DNA of 64,000 nucleotides from Abelmoschus esculentus. Taxonomy: Eukaryota > Streptophyta > Magnoliopsida > Malvales > Malvaceae. Location: the NCBI GenBank assembly GCA_035048815.1, contig JAUCBN010000026.1:18927501-18991500 (forward strand). Direction: 5' to 3'. Shown one piece after another: positions 23,029 through 35,800 of this stretch; within the stretch, counting starts at the first letter, position 1; each line of letters begins with the position of its first letter. The position numbers were made by a program, and so were the translations under genes. A model generated the notes under the pieces. That model worked only from the letters and a program-made list of their open reading frames with translations, ran no database searches and was not told the origin of the DNA.

Positions 23029-25207
23029 GTTTATAGTCTTGGATCAACTAGAAAGGAAGGAAAGAAAGAAATTTTCTTAAGGAATCCAGTCACTTGTTTT
23101 GCTCCAACAGAACACTGGATGAAATCAACTTCCTTCACCATATAATTACTTCAAACTCTTTTAGCTAACCAAACTATAAAACCAAAACGCTTCAAAAAAA
23201 TCTTCTTTTTTTTGCAGCAACCCTTTGTAGGAAAATTACTACTTAACATTCAAATCCCAGAAAATTCTGGAACCCCAACTCAGAAAACAAACCAAAAGCC
23301 AAAACCTTGTTCTTCCTTTCCCCAGCTATTTCAATCCCATGAAGCATTTAGTACTCCAAACGAAGAACAAATCAGATTCCACAGGTGAGTGAATCAGTTA
23401 AAAAGAACCAACTGCATGGAACATTAACAACCTGTTCTTCAGCTCAGATGAAGTTCGTCGTTTTGGGTATTAAAAAGAGAGAAAAAAACAAAAAAGAAAG
23501 GAACTTTATAGGATCAAGGAGAAGGGAACAGAGTTGTGGCCGGGAAATCAGAGAGCCGAAAGGCAAATCAGAGGAAAAACAAAACAGCTTTCTTTTTTAT
23601 CTTTCCTTCCTATATAATTTGTGAAGCATGCCGACATATAATAGATTATGAAGGCTGAACTATGAAGCAATCAGGCATTGGTAAATTCAACAAAACCAAA
23701 GAAAACAAACATTTTTTTACTTTTTTGTAATATTAAAGTTTAAATCTTTAATCGTTGCGAGTGGGAACTCGCGCGCGTGGTGTTAGGCTATTAATGGAGC
23801 GAACAGTTTATATCGGTAGCATCCTTTTCACAGTTTAGGACTAGGGGAGGTGCGCGCGTGCGGCGCTGTGTGCGTGCGTATGGTGTTATCTCTTTGAGCT
23901 TGAGGTTAAAAATAAGGGGTAAACTAACATTTAGTCCTTTGAATTTGATAAATTTTCAATTTAATCCTTAAAGTAGTTCGTATTAGTCTTTGAATTAATT
24001 CAAAATTTATTATAACAAATTCTTTAAATTAATATAAATATATTTTATTTATCATATATTACAAATATAATACAATTAATTTAATTTATTATCTAGCACG
24101 TGAGTTGTTAATTGAAAATGAACGAAATAATAAAATCTTAACTTCGAAGAGAGTTGTTGGTGCGGCAAGTGGATTTTAAGTCTTCATTAAGTATTTCAAG
24201 TACGTAGCTTAGTATGACATTAAAGTTTAAATTTAAAGTGTTAATTAATTACTAATTATTATTTTTGAGAAACTTAAAGTGTTAATTTAACTAATTAAAA
24301 ATGAGTTTTGAGTGGTCAAAATTATAGAAATATGATGTTTGAATCACTTTCATGTAAAATAAAAAAAATAAAAATAACAGTTTCGAATATTATTTATACC
24401 AAATTTATTAATATACTAATTTAGATTAAATATTATAAAAAATTATAATGTGGATGATTTTTTCAATTATTCAAAATTGGGAAGACAACCACCCCTTCCA
24501 TTTTAGCTCAAAGTTGGGAGACTAATTTGGATTAAATATTTTATTATATCTTAAAATGGTTTATTTATATAAAAATAGTTAGTTAATTAACGATAATCAT
24601 TTTAAAATGATTTGGTAAATAATATGATAAAACAAATAAAAATTTTATGTTTTGTATAATTTTAGAAAAAATTAATTAACGGGTTATTATATAAAATTAA
24701 TATATTTATATGACACTGTTATCGCGACGTACAATATTATGTAGATTTATCACATTATATAAGCTGTTTATAATCTTTATCCATAAAAAAATTTCTGATC
24801 TAAAATAAAATATTAAAAAAAATTAAATATTATATATATATAAAAGTATAATCGAAGTTTGTTTAATCATAGAATAAGCTATTATTGTAAGCAAATAAAA
24901 TCTTTATAAATATATAAAAGAAACCCCACTTTTATTTAATTATTATTACATTATAAATCATTGGTATTATAAACTAATCTGGTAGTAATCTTTTGACTAA
25001 ACAATGTTTTAAAAAATAAAGTTTCTTTATTTTATATACACTGGGAATGGAACGGCAAGTGGCAAGAAGCCGCAAAACCAGGAGATGTTCACATGTTGTT
25101 GATGCCTTCATTACACAACAACTAAAGCTTAAACCTTTACGGAATTAAGGGTTTTAAAAAATTAGTAAGCTTAAATAAAAAATCAACCTTTAAATTATGG
25201 GTGAGTC
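23029..25207. other. ARF19 upstream region
   Basis: The first 600 bases are mixed, A-rich sequence, likely 5' UTR/promoter. Two CG/TG-alternating tracts follow (GCGCGCG at about 23769-23778 and GTGCGCGCGTG..TGTGCGTGCG at 23850-23880). The rest is AT-rich with no gene seen. The open frame at 23385-23624 is purine-rich and probably not coding. Confidence 0.45.
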
Positions 25208-25452
25208 TATAACGGGTGTCGAACACCGCTGAACATTATTAATGTTGAACACCGTTAAATATTATTAAATTAATTTGTAAAAAATTAAAATTTAAAGGAC
25301 TATTCATATAATTATTAATTATTTGTTGAGTTTGTCACTTTTTATTAATTACATATTGAGTCATTGAGATTTAAAATTTTTATTAATTAATTTAATAATA
25401 TTCAACAATGTTCAACGTTAGTGGTGTTCAGCAGCGTTCGACGCCCGTTGTA
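25208..25452. mobile_element. MITE with about 75-base terminal inverted repeats
   Basis: The left arm TATAACGGGTGTCGAACACC, GCTGAACATT..AATGTTGAACA, ATATTATTAAATTAATT is matched inversely by the right arm AATTAATTTAATAATATTC, AACAATGTTCAACG, GTTCAGCAGCGTTCGACG, CCCGTTGTA. The arms are separated by about 95 AT-rich bases, with no coding capacity. A target-site duplication is not clear. Confidence 0.8.
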
Positions 25453-26104
25453 GAATTTTTCTTAAAATATATATATTTTTTACTTTTTAAATTATTATTT
25501 TTATTAAAATAAATACTTAAATTATATTACTTTTACTTTTAGTCCTTAAATTGTACAAATAAAAAAATTATGACATGTTAATATTTTTTAATTGAATAAT
25601 AGTTTAAGTTTCTCTTTAAGTAAAAAATAATTTGGGGACTAAAAGAAAATAAAAAAATTGTTTTAGGGGTTGTTTCTTATTTAAACCAAATTATTATAAA
25701 TAATGAAAGATTTGTTTCATGCTCCATGAAGCAGTCTCAGTGCTTTTATAATTGATCTGGGCAAGGGAAGATCCTGATTTTGAGCATCCATAATGGTGTA
25801 GGGCCCTGTCTTTTTAATAGTTAAAATAGAACTTGTTATAAAAATTAATTAGTTAATCACAAAAAAGTCCTAAATTATTGTCCAAATTTTATTTTGGTCC
25901 TTTAAAATAGCTATAAATGCCCATGGAAGCGACCTAGGTATATAAACACAAACAATGGTAACGATTCGTAGAACCATTAATTTGTTGTATTTAAACCTTA
26001 AACTTTATTTTATTTATTAAAATATTTAATATACTAAAAGACAATTGATACTTTAAAGAGTAGTAATTAGGGTATTTATTGGAGTAGTCCAACGAGTAAT
26101 GTTT
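25453..26104. other. AT-rich spacer between two inverted-repeat elements
   Basis: No gene, ORF or RNA feature recognised. Confidence 0.5.
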
Positions 26105-26755
26105 TCATGTTTTATTATGGGAGAAATTATTGTATGAATTCGTTTTACCAGTTAGGATATGGTTTTAATCAATTAAATTAATGTATATTATATATTTTTT
26201 ATATTATATTCACACATAAGTATCGTTCAAATCATCCATTTTAATGTCTTTAATTTTAAAAAAATATTATTAAAAAAATTATGTTGTTTTTCTTTTTATT
26301 CTTCAAAAATTACATTAATTATTTTTTTAACCCCTCCCCTAACCATAAACCATAACCACTAAACCCTAATCCTAGACCCTAAATCCTAACATTGAACCAT
26401 AACCCATAAACCCTAAATTGTAAACCCTAACCATAATCCTAAAATTTGAATCCATAACCCTAATTCTAATCCTAAACCTTGAACCTAACCCTAGCCCTAA
26501 ATCCCAAATCTATAAAAAAGAATAAAAAATTAATTAATTTTTTTTTTTAAGAACAAAGAGAAAGATAGCACAATAAATCTTTGGTAATATTTTTTTTCTT
26601 TTGTAAATCAAAGGCATTAAAGTGAATGATTTAGATAATGCTTATGTGTGAATATGATATGAAAAAAAAATATATGATATGTATTAATTTAATTGGTTAA
26701 AGACTATATCTTAAGCGGTAGAATGGGTTTATGTAATAATTTTTTCTATTACATG
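26105..26755. mobile_element. Foldback element with long inverted arms and a telomere-like core
   Basis: The left arm (about 26105-26300) and the right arm (about 26560-26755) are diverged reverse complements. Left GAGAAATTATTGTATGAATT pairs with right AATGGGTTTATGTAATAATT. Left TTAGGATATGGTTTTAATCA pairs with right TTGGTTAAAGACTATATCTTA. Left TATTCACACATAAGTATCG pairs with right GCTTATGTGTGAATA. Left TCATCCATTTTAATGTCTTT pairs with right GGCATTAAAGTGAATGATTT. Between the arms (26330-26505) is a run of degenerate CCCTAAA/CCCTAA units. No ORF, so a non-autonomous element. Confidence 0.75.
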
Positions 26756-28314
26756 GACTTATATATATGAAATAAACATGATATTTTTATTGGAATTATA
26801 GAAAATATCATAAAAGAAAATAATGATATTAATCTATCAAAATCTTTAATAATTTAAAAAAAAATAGAAAAAAATAAATACTTACATAAAGAAAAAGTAA
26901 TAAGCGATCCAAACGGTTAGACATAATATTTTACTACTCATGATTAATTATATCAACAAACAATCATCGACCAGATGAGAATCTAAATTTCCATGAACAC
27001 CCATAAAATTATAATAAAAAAATAATATCATTAAAATCTTTATACGAATAATAAACGTCTACTAAAATATATTTAAATTATGTAAGAAGAATATATACAA
27101 TGAACCATAAAAAATTTTTTACAAGTACAAAAAATATATATACCATAAATGCAAAGCTTTTTATTAAAATATAAAAAAAAAACACAATAAAAATGATATA
27201 CGAAAGAGGGAGTGATTAAGTTTTTAAGGTTTAACTTTTCTAAGATTTAAATTTTTTGCTGATCATAAATTTTAAATTATTTTATTTTAATTATATAATA
27301 TCTCTTGAGTCTTGTGTTAATTTCTTGCCGTCGTTAAAAAATATTTTCAAAGTAATAAACTCTTCGTACTTTTGCAACTTGATGAAGGAGAAGGAACCCA
27401 CAGTTTCAAATTTTCGATAAAAATATATTTAATAATTAGTTTTATATTTAATACATGAATAAATGATTTCTGAAAAGGATAACGATTATGAGGTGGCCCT
27501 GCATAAAATTTCGAGTTAAAGAGTATGGCCCACTAATTATGAAATCATAATTATTTTATATTTTATAAGGGTTGATACGAATTGAATTATTATAGGTTAT
27601 ATTAGTCAGATTTTTATTTTTAAAAAATTAAAACGAAGAGGACACATCTCTCGTCTCTAAACCAAGTAATATATAATCTTTAAAACATTTTCAGTCATGA
27701 TTAAATAGATATTTAAAATAATAATAATAATGATAATAATAATATAAAGTTTGGTTCAATACCTAATGTATGTAAGCGAGAGTTAATTTCATAAATCGAT
27801 AATTAAAAAATTTTCTACGATCATATCAAATATTATTTTAAAATATAAAACTATAAGATATAATTTAAAATATTTTAACCCTAACTCTTATTTTCTATAT
27901 CCTAATCCTAAAACCATATACCCTAAAAAATACACATACTCTAATTCCCTAAACCCTATCCACGACTCCTAACTTAGAACCCTAAACCCTCTAATTTGAA
28001 ACGGAGGTATAAACGAAGACATGAGAAAGAGATAAATGATTTACACCCGAAAATCGAACCCATAACTGATAAACTTTTAACTTGAATCTTTCCCACGGGA
28101 AAAAAGCTTCTTAGCTTTAAATGAAAATAACTAAACGAATCGATATTCTTCCCAATAAAATAAAATGACCAAATGAAAGACTTGTGCTTATCTACCTAGT
28201 AAAGTAGAGCATCGAAATCACTACCCTTGGATTCATATATTCCCATATGTTCCAAAGTGTTTTTATTCATTTTTTTTTTTGGTTAAAAAAATGATCTTTC
28301 CAGATCTCTTTAGA
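26756..28314. other. AT-rich spacer with a second telomere-like tract
   Basis: Gene-free. Contains the repeat at 27868-28045 described separately and several A/T homopolymer runs. Confidence 0.5.
27868..28045. repeat. Telomere-like repeat, same family as 59725-59905
   Basis: Spaced CCCTAA/CCCTAAA units are followed by CCCTCTAATTTGAAACGGAG, GTATAAACGAAGACATGAGA and AAGAGATAAATGATTTACAC. The block at 59.7 kb has the same order: CTCTCTAATTTAAAGTGAGG, GTATAAATGGAGGCATAAGA, GGAGATGATTTAGAC. The matching flank marks a dispersed element rather than chance telomere motifs. Confidence 0.7.
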
Positions 28315-28690
28315 TTATAGTATACCACAATAATTATATACATATATGACTTGTAATAACAACATGGAAAGCCAATGCATGCAAGCAACCAAGGGGCACC
28401 AAGGAAAACAGCCCCAAAGCCATGTGAAGTGGTGCAGCTTTTGTCGGGCCAACCACCTCCAACTCCGACCGAACTGTGGGGGTTCTGTTATGTTACCATT
28501 TCCCGTGTTCGAAAACCAAATCAAATCACCCCCTTCACGAGTGGCTATGGATTCTCCGGTTGGCCACTGCACCTTTCGTTTACCTACGTCCCTCTCCTTG
28601 TACGGAAACACAAAACACAGCATATGGTGCTATGATTGTACAGATTTTCCGGTGATCTTAACACAGAGATGGTCCCATGTTGATATTTGA
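28315..28690. other. Less AT-rich island with overlapping open frames, unassigned
   Basis: Three overlapping frames of 86-114 codons stand out from the AT-rich surroundings, two on + and one on -. They include HASNQGAPRKTAPKPCEV on + and EPPQFGRSWRWLARQKLHH on -. None matches a family I know, none has a convincing splice partner, and more than one frame is open because stop codons are rare in this composition. It could be the relic of a gene or an exon of a non-coding RNA. Confidence 0.3.
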
Positions 28691-30837
28691 TTCACTAACT
28701 AACAAATCTAAGACAAGAAAAATCATGTTTTCTAGGGTTTGGGACAAATGATTGTACTTATCATTACAGCTAGCTGTTGGCTAAGCTATTGGTGGTGGGT
28801 GCAGAAGCTTAATTACTTGGCGTGAAATGATCAATTTGCTTACATTAATTATCACAAAAATATCATAATTTAAAATTTTATTTCACAGAGTAGCACTTCG
28901 AAAAAAATATTTCTTATTGCACTCTTAATCTCTTGCAATAAATATTGTTAGCTTTCGAGGGATGAGTGTGTATATGATGTCTTAACAGTGGAATGAAACT
29001 AAACCCTATTCTCTCTGTTCTTTTCTCTTAGGTAGAGTTTAGGGTTTTGAAGTGACGACATTGAGAGGCTTATCACAATGCAACAGGTGTCTTCTAAGGT
29101 TGAGTGTTTTCTAACTGGCAAGAAGTGTGAGTTGGGGCAGATAAAAAGTAGACAAGACACAACTAACACACCATGGTCGTACGGGTTTTCTTATCAATCA
29201 CATTATAGTTACAGATGATGCGATATGTGTGAAATGTGTTGTGTTTTCGGACAATAAATCAATGGTTGTTTCTACAGACGCATGCAAGTGCAAATAGGGT
29301 TTTAGCCATGTCCAAGTGATCACTAGGTGGGAATCTTTTGGTGATGAAGTCAAGAGATTTTCTTGTTTTTTTAATGACAATATTCATAGGTGATCGTTCG
29401 GCATGGAAGTTAGGTTAGTAAAAATATGAAATCATGACAAATAAAGCAAAACAATGACATCGAATCGAATATGTTCTTGATAGCGGAAGGAGGAAGAAGA
29501 GTGAATCAAAATATTACACAAAGTCACCCTCGTCGAGTTGACACAATTTGAAACATAAAAAAGAAACTCAAAAACACGATCAAACCCAACTTTAACAAAA
29601 CTATAATAACGATTTTTATGTTCGAGAACTCGATGCGTTATTACGAAAACCATATGTTATCTAAAAGATTTCTAATAAATTTATCAGAAAAAACTCGACA
29701 CATAAATTTGAATGACTTGAATCTGGAAAGATTTCTAAAATTAGTGCAAGCAAGCAAATGAAATGATTAGGACAAATCATACAATGATGCATGTGTTATC
29801 TAGGCAACCATAATTGCACATGGTCAAGGAAGATGCCGATAATTACTGATCATGAAATAAGGATATAAAGAGGGAGGAAATATTAATTAATTGAAATTAG
29901 GAGGGAGTGGGGGACAAGCAAAAGGAATAATCTCGTTTAGGGTTGTTTAATTAAAGTGTATAATTTAATCCTAGTATTAATTAAACAGTAATTATTATTG
30001 CCTCCGCCCTAAGCAAGATTGCATATACCATAGGAATAGGATTTAATATGTATGAAGATGTTAGTACATGTAAAGACATGGACATATCTGTCTTCAATGG
30101 ATCTTCGCCTAGCGTTGAACACGAATCTGCAGATGGTCCCTAGACAGCTAAAATTCAGCATATCCAGTAAGAGTTTGAAACCGAACAAAAAAGAAGCAAT
30201 GTCCTATCGAAAATGGTGGGGACACACAATTTTATGTGTCTGGATGAAGATAAAATTTATTTTTTTCACTTTAGTCCTTCTCCACTAATTTATTTACTAT
30301 TTCTCTACATCTGAACAAGAACAACAGTATAATGTTAAGACAGATCATTATACATGTAGCAGTAGAACCAACAGAATCATTTAAAAAAATACTGCTGCTT
30401 CCCTTCTTACATGCATACAATTACACAATTGTTTCCTCGACAGACATGTTTAACGAAACTCTAGATTTTTTTGACTTTAATTATATGTAAAATAAGATCA
30501 ATATTTATAAAAATAAGGACTTACTACAAAATTTGACCTAAAATATGTATGGACGTGTGCATATAGACAGCACATATATAAACAAACCCCCATGCATTAA
30601 GTCTCTCTCCCTACATATATAGCTGGCTAGTGGGAAGTGGGAACATTGTTTTTTTAAAACCAAGTAAACCTACCCTACAAAAATAACAAGGAAAAACACT
30701 AACGAAGGGCAAAAGTTGTCGCCCTAAGGTCGGTCGAAGGTATTTAATTCATTAATCGATTAATTTAGATTATATTTTAAAAAATTTATATTTAAAATCG
30801 ATATAAATTTTTATTTATAATGTTAAAATATAAACTC
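28691..30837. other. Gene-free spacer
   Basis: AT-rich, with short frames (29432-29653 -, 30052-30288 +) that show no recognisable motif. I looked for conserved plant miRNA sequences by eye and saw none. Confidence 0.4.
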
Positions 30838-31090
30838 TTAATCTTGTTTAAAGGATTTAACCGCCTGCGGCTCATCCAGCTCGACGAGGTTTAGGCAACA
30901 ATATCCGTAACCAAAGGAAGCCGAAGCCTGGTTTCGCGAGATTGCCCTAGCATACTGCCTGCATAAGGTGAACATGTGAGTATAAAAACTCAAACATGAA
31001 ACCCTAAACTGGGAACAGGGACCCGAAGTTGACGGCATTAGTAAAATGTCCTATCCAAGGCTTAGGCCTAGGGTTGATCACACCGACAAA
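30838..31090. other. Short GC-richer island, unassigned
   Basis: Contains CCGCCTGCGGCTCATCCAGC, CGACGAGG and a 66-codon minus-strand frame (FTLCRQYARAISRNQ). The composition differs from both flanks and the edges are sharp, which would fit an old insertion or a gene fragment. I do not recognise it. Confidence 0.3.
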
Positions 31091-32897
31091 GAATAGTATA
31101 ATGTAGTAATTAGAAGGTGCAGCTCACTTGGTTTCTCTGCAGTGCTGGAATCTAATAGGTGTACGTACGTTCAACTATTTATTATAGCATTTCACGTGGG
31201 GAGCTTTTACTTGTCAGGTTGGAATCTGACATGAATAGAACAGTAGACGCGATACGTTAATTAATATATTTTTTTGAAATTTCATAGCAGTTTGATCTAA
31301 TTTTTTTAGTTTAATGGTTAATTATTCGGATATCGGTTATTTGATGTTATTGTTGTCGGTGAATAGATTTTTTTATCACGACAGCGACTAAAAACACGAC
31401 CTTATATTACTTAAACGGTTAAACTTTTTCTCAATTTCAAATATTTTTATAATGTACCAACTATAACATCTATTAAATTATACCTAATCAATATTAAAAT
31501 ATTTTTATTTAAATATTCGACTCGATTCAACTTTAAATTTAACCAAAACACAAATGTATTTATAAACATTATAAAAATTCAGTTTCTATCACTAGGGTTC
31601 CAAATCCAATCCTCTAGAACTCACAGGTAAAATCCAACCTATATTGAAACCGAATAGATTTCCCCAAATTTTGTATTAAAATCCTTATTTTAAAAATATA
31701 TTTTTATATAAAAATATTTTTATTGGTATGTAACCGATGGATATTTGTTATGGTATTTTTATAAATAAAATATTATTTTTTTAAAAATATTAAAAAATTA
31801 TGCGTAAAAATATGAGTAAAAATATTAATTTCTACAATATTGTTAAACTATCTAATCTTTAGAATGGGAGTCAATAGTTTATAGCTTAAAAAGGCCCATT
31901 GGTTCTTCTCAAAAGCCCATGTCAGAGCTTGTTACGTGTTTAAGCTGACATCATTTTTTGTTAATTTAATCATATAATTAAATCAAATATTATTAAAATA
32001 TATAATATTTAAAAAATTCCAACCGATTCGACCTCTGGTTTATTTTAATTTTAAGTAAATTATATCGGATGTGATTAAATTTTAATTTATTTGATTATAA
32101 TATTAATTAAATTTTAGATTTAAATTTAATTATATCATTGAATCGTTAATTTAATAATATTGTGATGACGCAAAGGACGATTATATTTTAAACTTTAAAT
32201 TATAACCTTAAATCATACTATCCAAACAGTTTAATATGAATTCATAAACAATAAATCTTAAATTATCTCTTAAGTTCTAAATTTAACACACTTATATAAA
32301 ACTTTAATTTTTACGTCTTATGTGGATTTTTCTTCTCTAATTAATAGAATAATTGAAAAAAAAACTCGAGCAAGGATGATTTTATCGATTTCAAAACTAA
32401 TAAGAACTTAAAAAATATTTTTTGAATATAGATACATTGATTTTATTAAACAATAATATACCCGAAATTATACTGAAAATTTATATTATAATAGACAAAA
32501 TACCTAAATCTAAATATATATCTAGTAATTAAAACTAGTGTCACGAGATCGTAAAAGGACCAGATAAGGAAAAGATAAAAACATAATCTAAAGACTCGAA
32601 ATAAGAGAAATATATAAAATTCACTTAAATTCAACGATGATAAGTAAAACTATCAACAAATAATATAAAAATATATATTACGATAAAATTATATTGACCA
32701 AAAAAATTTTATAACCACTCAATCGCGATAAATAATAATAGATGTATTGGAACACGATAAACCATCACAAGACAACAAGGATATAAATATGTTTCATGTT
32801 ATTAATTATGCATTTAGTTCTGAGTGAAATTTATATTTTTATTATAAACCATCCCAATCTTTCAAATTCGCAGTTTTTTTTGGTTGGTTTTCTGGGG
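31091..32897. other. AT-rich upstream region of KASII
   Basis: No gene seen. The last 100 bases before the ATG are the presumed KASII leader. No clear TATA box. Confidence 0.45.
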
Positions 32898-35800
32898 ATG
32901 GCATCTTCATCACTGGCGAGTCCGCTATGCACGTGGTTGGTGGCTGCTTGCATGTCAGTCACGTGCGGGAAAGATCTGTCACAGTCGTCAATGCTCCGTT
33001 CATCATTTAGCTCTTCTTTCTCAATGTGGCGGAGACAGCAACCAAAACGGGGGCCTGATTTCGTCGTTTTATGGATCCGGCATTCAAGGCTTGATGACTT
33101 CGTGCTTGGCTTTTGAGCCCTGTAATGAGTACTATTCCTCCAAAAACAGTGGCCTTTTTGGTCAAAATGGAAGCTTTTCTTCTTTGTTTGGATCCAAAAA
33201 CGTTACCTTCAATAACAATCGCAAGCAACGCAGACTCAATCGCGCTGCTGCTCGTTCCGGTAGTTTTTTTATAGCTTTTTCTCTTTTACTTAATAGGAAA
33301 AGGGTATGTATTTGGGTTCTTTTCAGTTTTCATTTTCAGCTGTTTTTATTTGATTTCTTCACGCTTGAATTTGGTGTTCCATTTTCAGCTGTTTTAATAG
33401 GAAAAGTGTGTTTGCTTTTTGAGTGTTTCTTCGATTTTCATTTTTGCTTGCGTTAATTGCTTTAGATTCAAAGAAATTTTGGAATTGGAAATGAGAAACA
33501 ACAACTGAATATAGAAATATACTGATTATTTAAGAGTTAGAAATGTAGTTGAATTCAAGGTATTATTAGTTCTATGGTGATGAGAAATCATTTGTTTCCA
33601 GGATCATGTCATTTTAAGAAAAAATTTATTGAATTTGCAATTTTTTATTCACACTCATTCAACTATGAATATCACAGATCTTGCTCTGTGTACTCCTTGC
33701 ATTCAGTTCTTATTTTACTCGCCTGCCAAGATGTGTAGGCTGATACTTTTTTTCTTCGGTCTCATATTGTGTTGTCTTGTCTTGATGAGCATTTTGTTAG
33801 TGTCTTGCGTGTGTTTGCTGCCACCATCGATATAAAATAAGAACAGATTTGTCTAAGCATACTAAATTTCTGGGGTTTTCTGTGTATATGTGATTGTTTG
33901 TATGTACATTATCTGCTAAACGGTGGTGTTAGAGGAAATATTCTCCATACATATAGTTTCATATAACTTACTAGTTACGTTACATGTACTTTATTTAAAA
34001 ATGTAGGAGAAGCCATGGCTGTAGCTGTGCAGCCCACAAAAGAAATCACAACAAAGAGGAAACCTCCTATGAACAAAAGACGAGTTGTTGTGACAGGGAT
34101 GGGTGTGGTGACTCCACTCGGACATGATCCGAACGTCTTCTACAACAATTTGCTCGAGGGTGCTTGCGGCATAAGTGAGATTGAGACTTTTGACTGTGTG
34201 CAGTTTCCATCTGTAAGTCATGTTTAGTATCCCTCATCTGTTGTTGTTTGCACTACTGCTTGTTCTTACTGCTCCCGTTTTCTCTCCAGAGAATTGCTGG
34301 AGAGATAAAATTTGTCTCGGCTGATGGTTGGGTTGCACCGAAACTTTCCAAGAGGATGGACAAATTCATGCTTTATACGCTTATTGCTGGAAAGAAAGCC
34401 TTGGAAGATGGTGGAGTAACTGAAGAAGTAATGGACGAGTTAGATAAAGCGAAATGCGGAGTTTTGATTGGCTCAGCAATGGGTGGCATGAAGGTATCTT
34501 ATGCAGTTTATAGTTCATCTGCCTTTATTTTATAAAGATGATGGATGCTTTGATATAAGAATTGCTGACTGCAATTACCTGCATACTGTGTACTTCAAAT
34601 ATAGAGTGGTACAATTTTGTAATACTAGCTTTGTGTTTATGGCCGGCCTTAATGACTTAATCTCTTGAATCATAAGTGCCATAGTGTCTGTAGAACCCCA
34701 CACGAAGGCATACAACCTTCAGAAACAAACTGATTTTGCAGTTAGTTTTCCTTCATAGTTCCATTGATTCATTTAGGTGGTTTTTGGATGAAAAGGTTTT
34801 CAATGATGCAATTGAAGCTTTGAGGATCTCGTACAAGAAGGTGAATCCTTTTTGCGTACCATTTGCTACTACAAATATGGGTTCGGCAATGCTTGCAATG
34901 GATTTGGTGAGCTTAAATTTTGAATTTGCAATCTTAAGAACTTAAGATAGATGTTGAACTTTGAACTTCAAAGTTTGTTGATATCTTCAGGGATGGATGG
35001 GGCCTAACTATTCAATTTCCACTGCATGTGCAACAAGCAACTTTTGCATATTAAATGCAGCAAACCACATCATCAGAGGCGAAGCTGTAAGTTGAGAAAA
35101 GAGAAAATCCAATATATTCGTAGTTTGATTTCGTTACTCTGTATATGAGGTATTTGAATCAAAATTGTAGGATGTGATGCTTTGTGGTGGCTCGGATTCA
35201 GCAATTATACCGATTGGTATCTCTTTCTCTTTTTTGTATTTGACATTATTTACAATCTTTCCAGTTGGTACAAGCAGGATATACTTGGTTTTATGATTTT
35301 CTTATTCAGGATTGGGAGGATTTGTGGCATGCAAAGCACTCTCTCAGAGGAACAACGATCCCACCAAAGCTTCACGCCCTTGGGATGCTGTAATATTTCA
35401 ATAACTCTTGAACTTCCAGAGTTTCATTTTTACTTTTCTGTTCGTTTTATTAGAGTTCCTTCTAATCCTAGGTGGTTTAAGTGCATATAATTTTCTCAGT
35501 CTTCTTCATGAGTGTTATTTTCCTGGACAATGGTTCTAACTTTTACACAGAATCGTGATGGATTTGTCATGGGGGAAGGTGCTGGGGTTCTACTTTTAGA
35601 AGAACTGGAGCATGCTAAGGTACATTTTCTTCAACCCTACAGGCCTTGTCTGAGCCAGAGGTATGCACCTGGTGATTTATGGTGAAGTTTCAGGGAATGC
35701 ACATTAGTTTTCTTCTTAGAAAGGAAAATTATCGACTTTTGGTTTATGATTTGGCAGAGGAGAAGTGCGACCATCTATGCAGAATTCTTGGGTGGAAGCT

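Noticed and set aside
26330..26505. A true chromosome end or assembled telomere
   Set aside because: Units are degenerate, few, and enclosed by inverted arms with genes on both sides, so they are internal.
28691..30837. Conserved miRNA precursors in the gene desert
   Set aside because: No match by eye to the common conserved plant miRNA sequences. Lineage-specific ones cannot be excluded without folding and small-RNA data.
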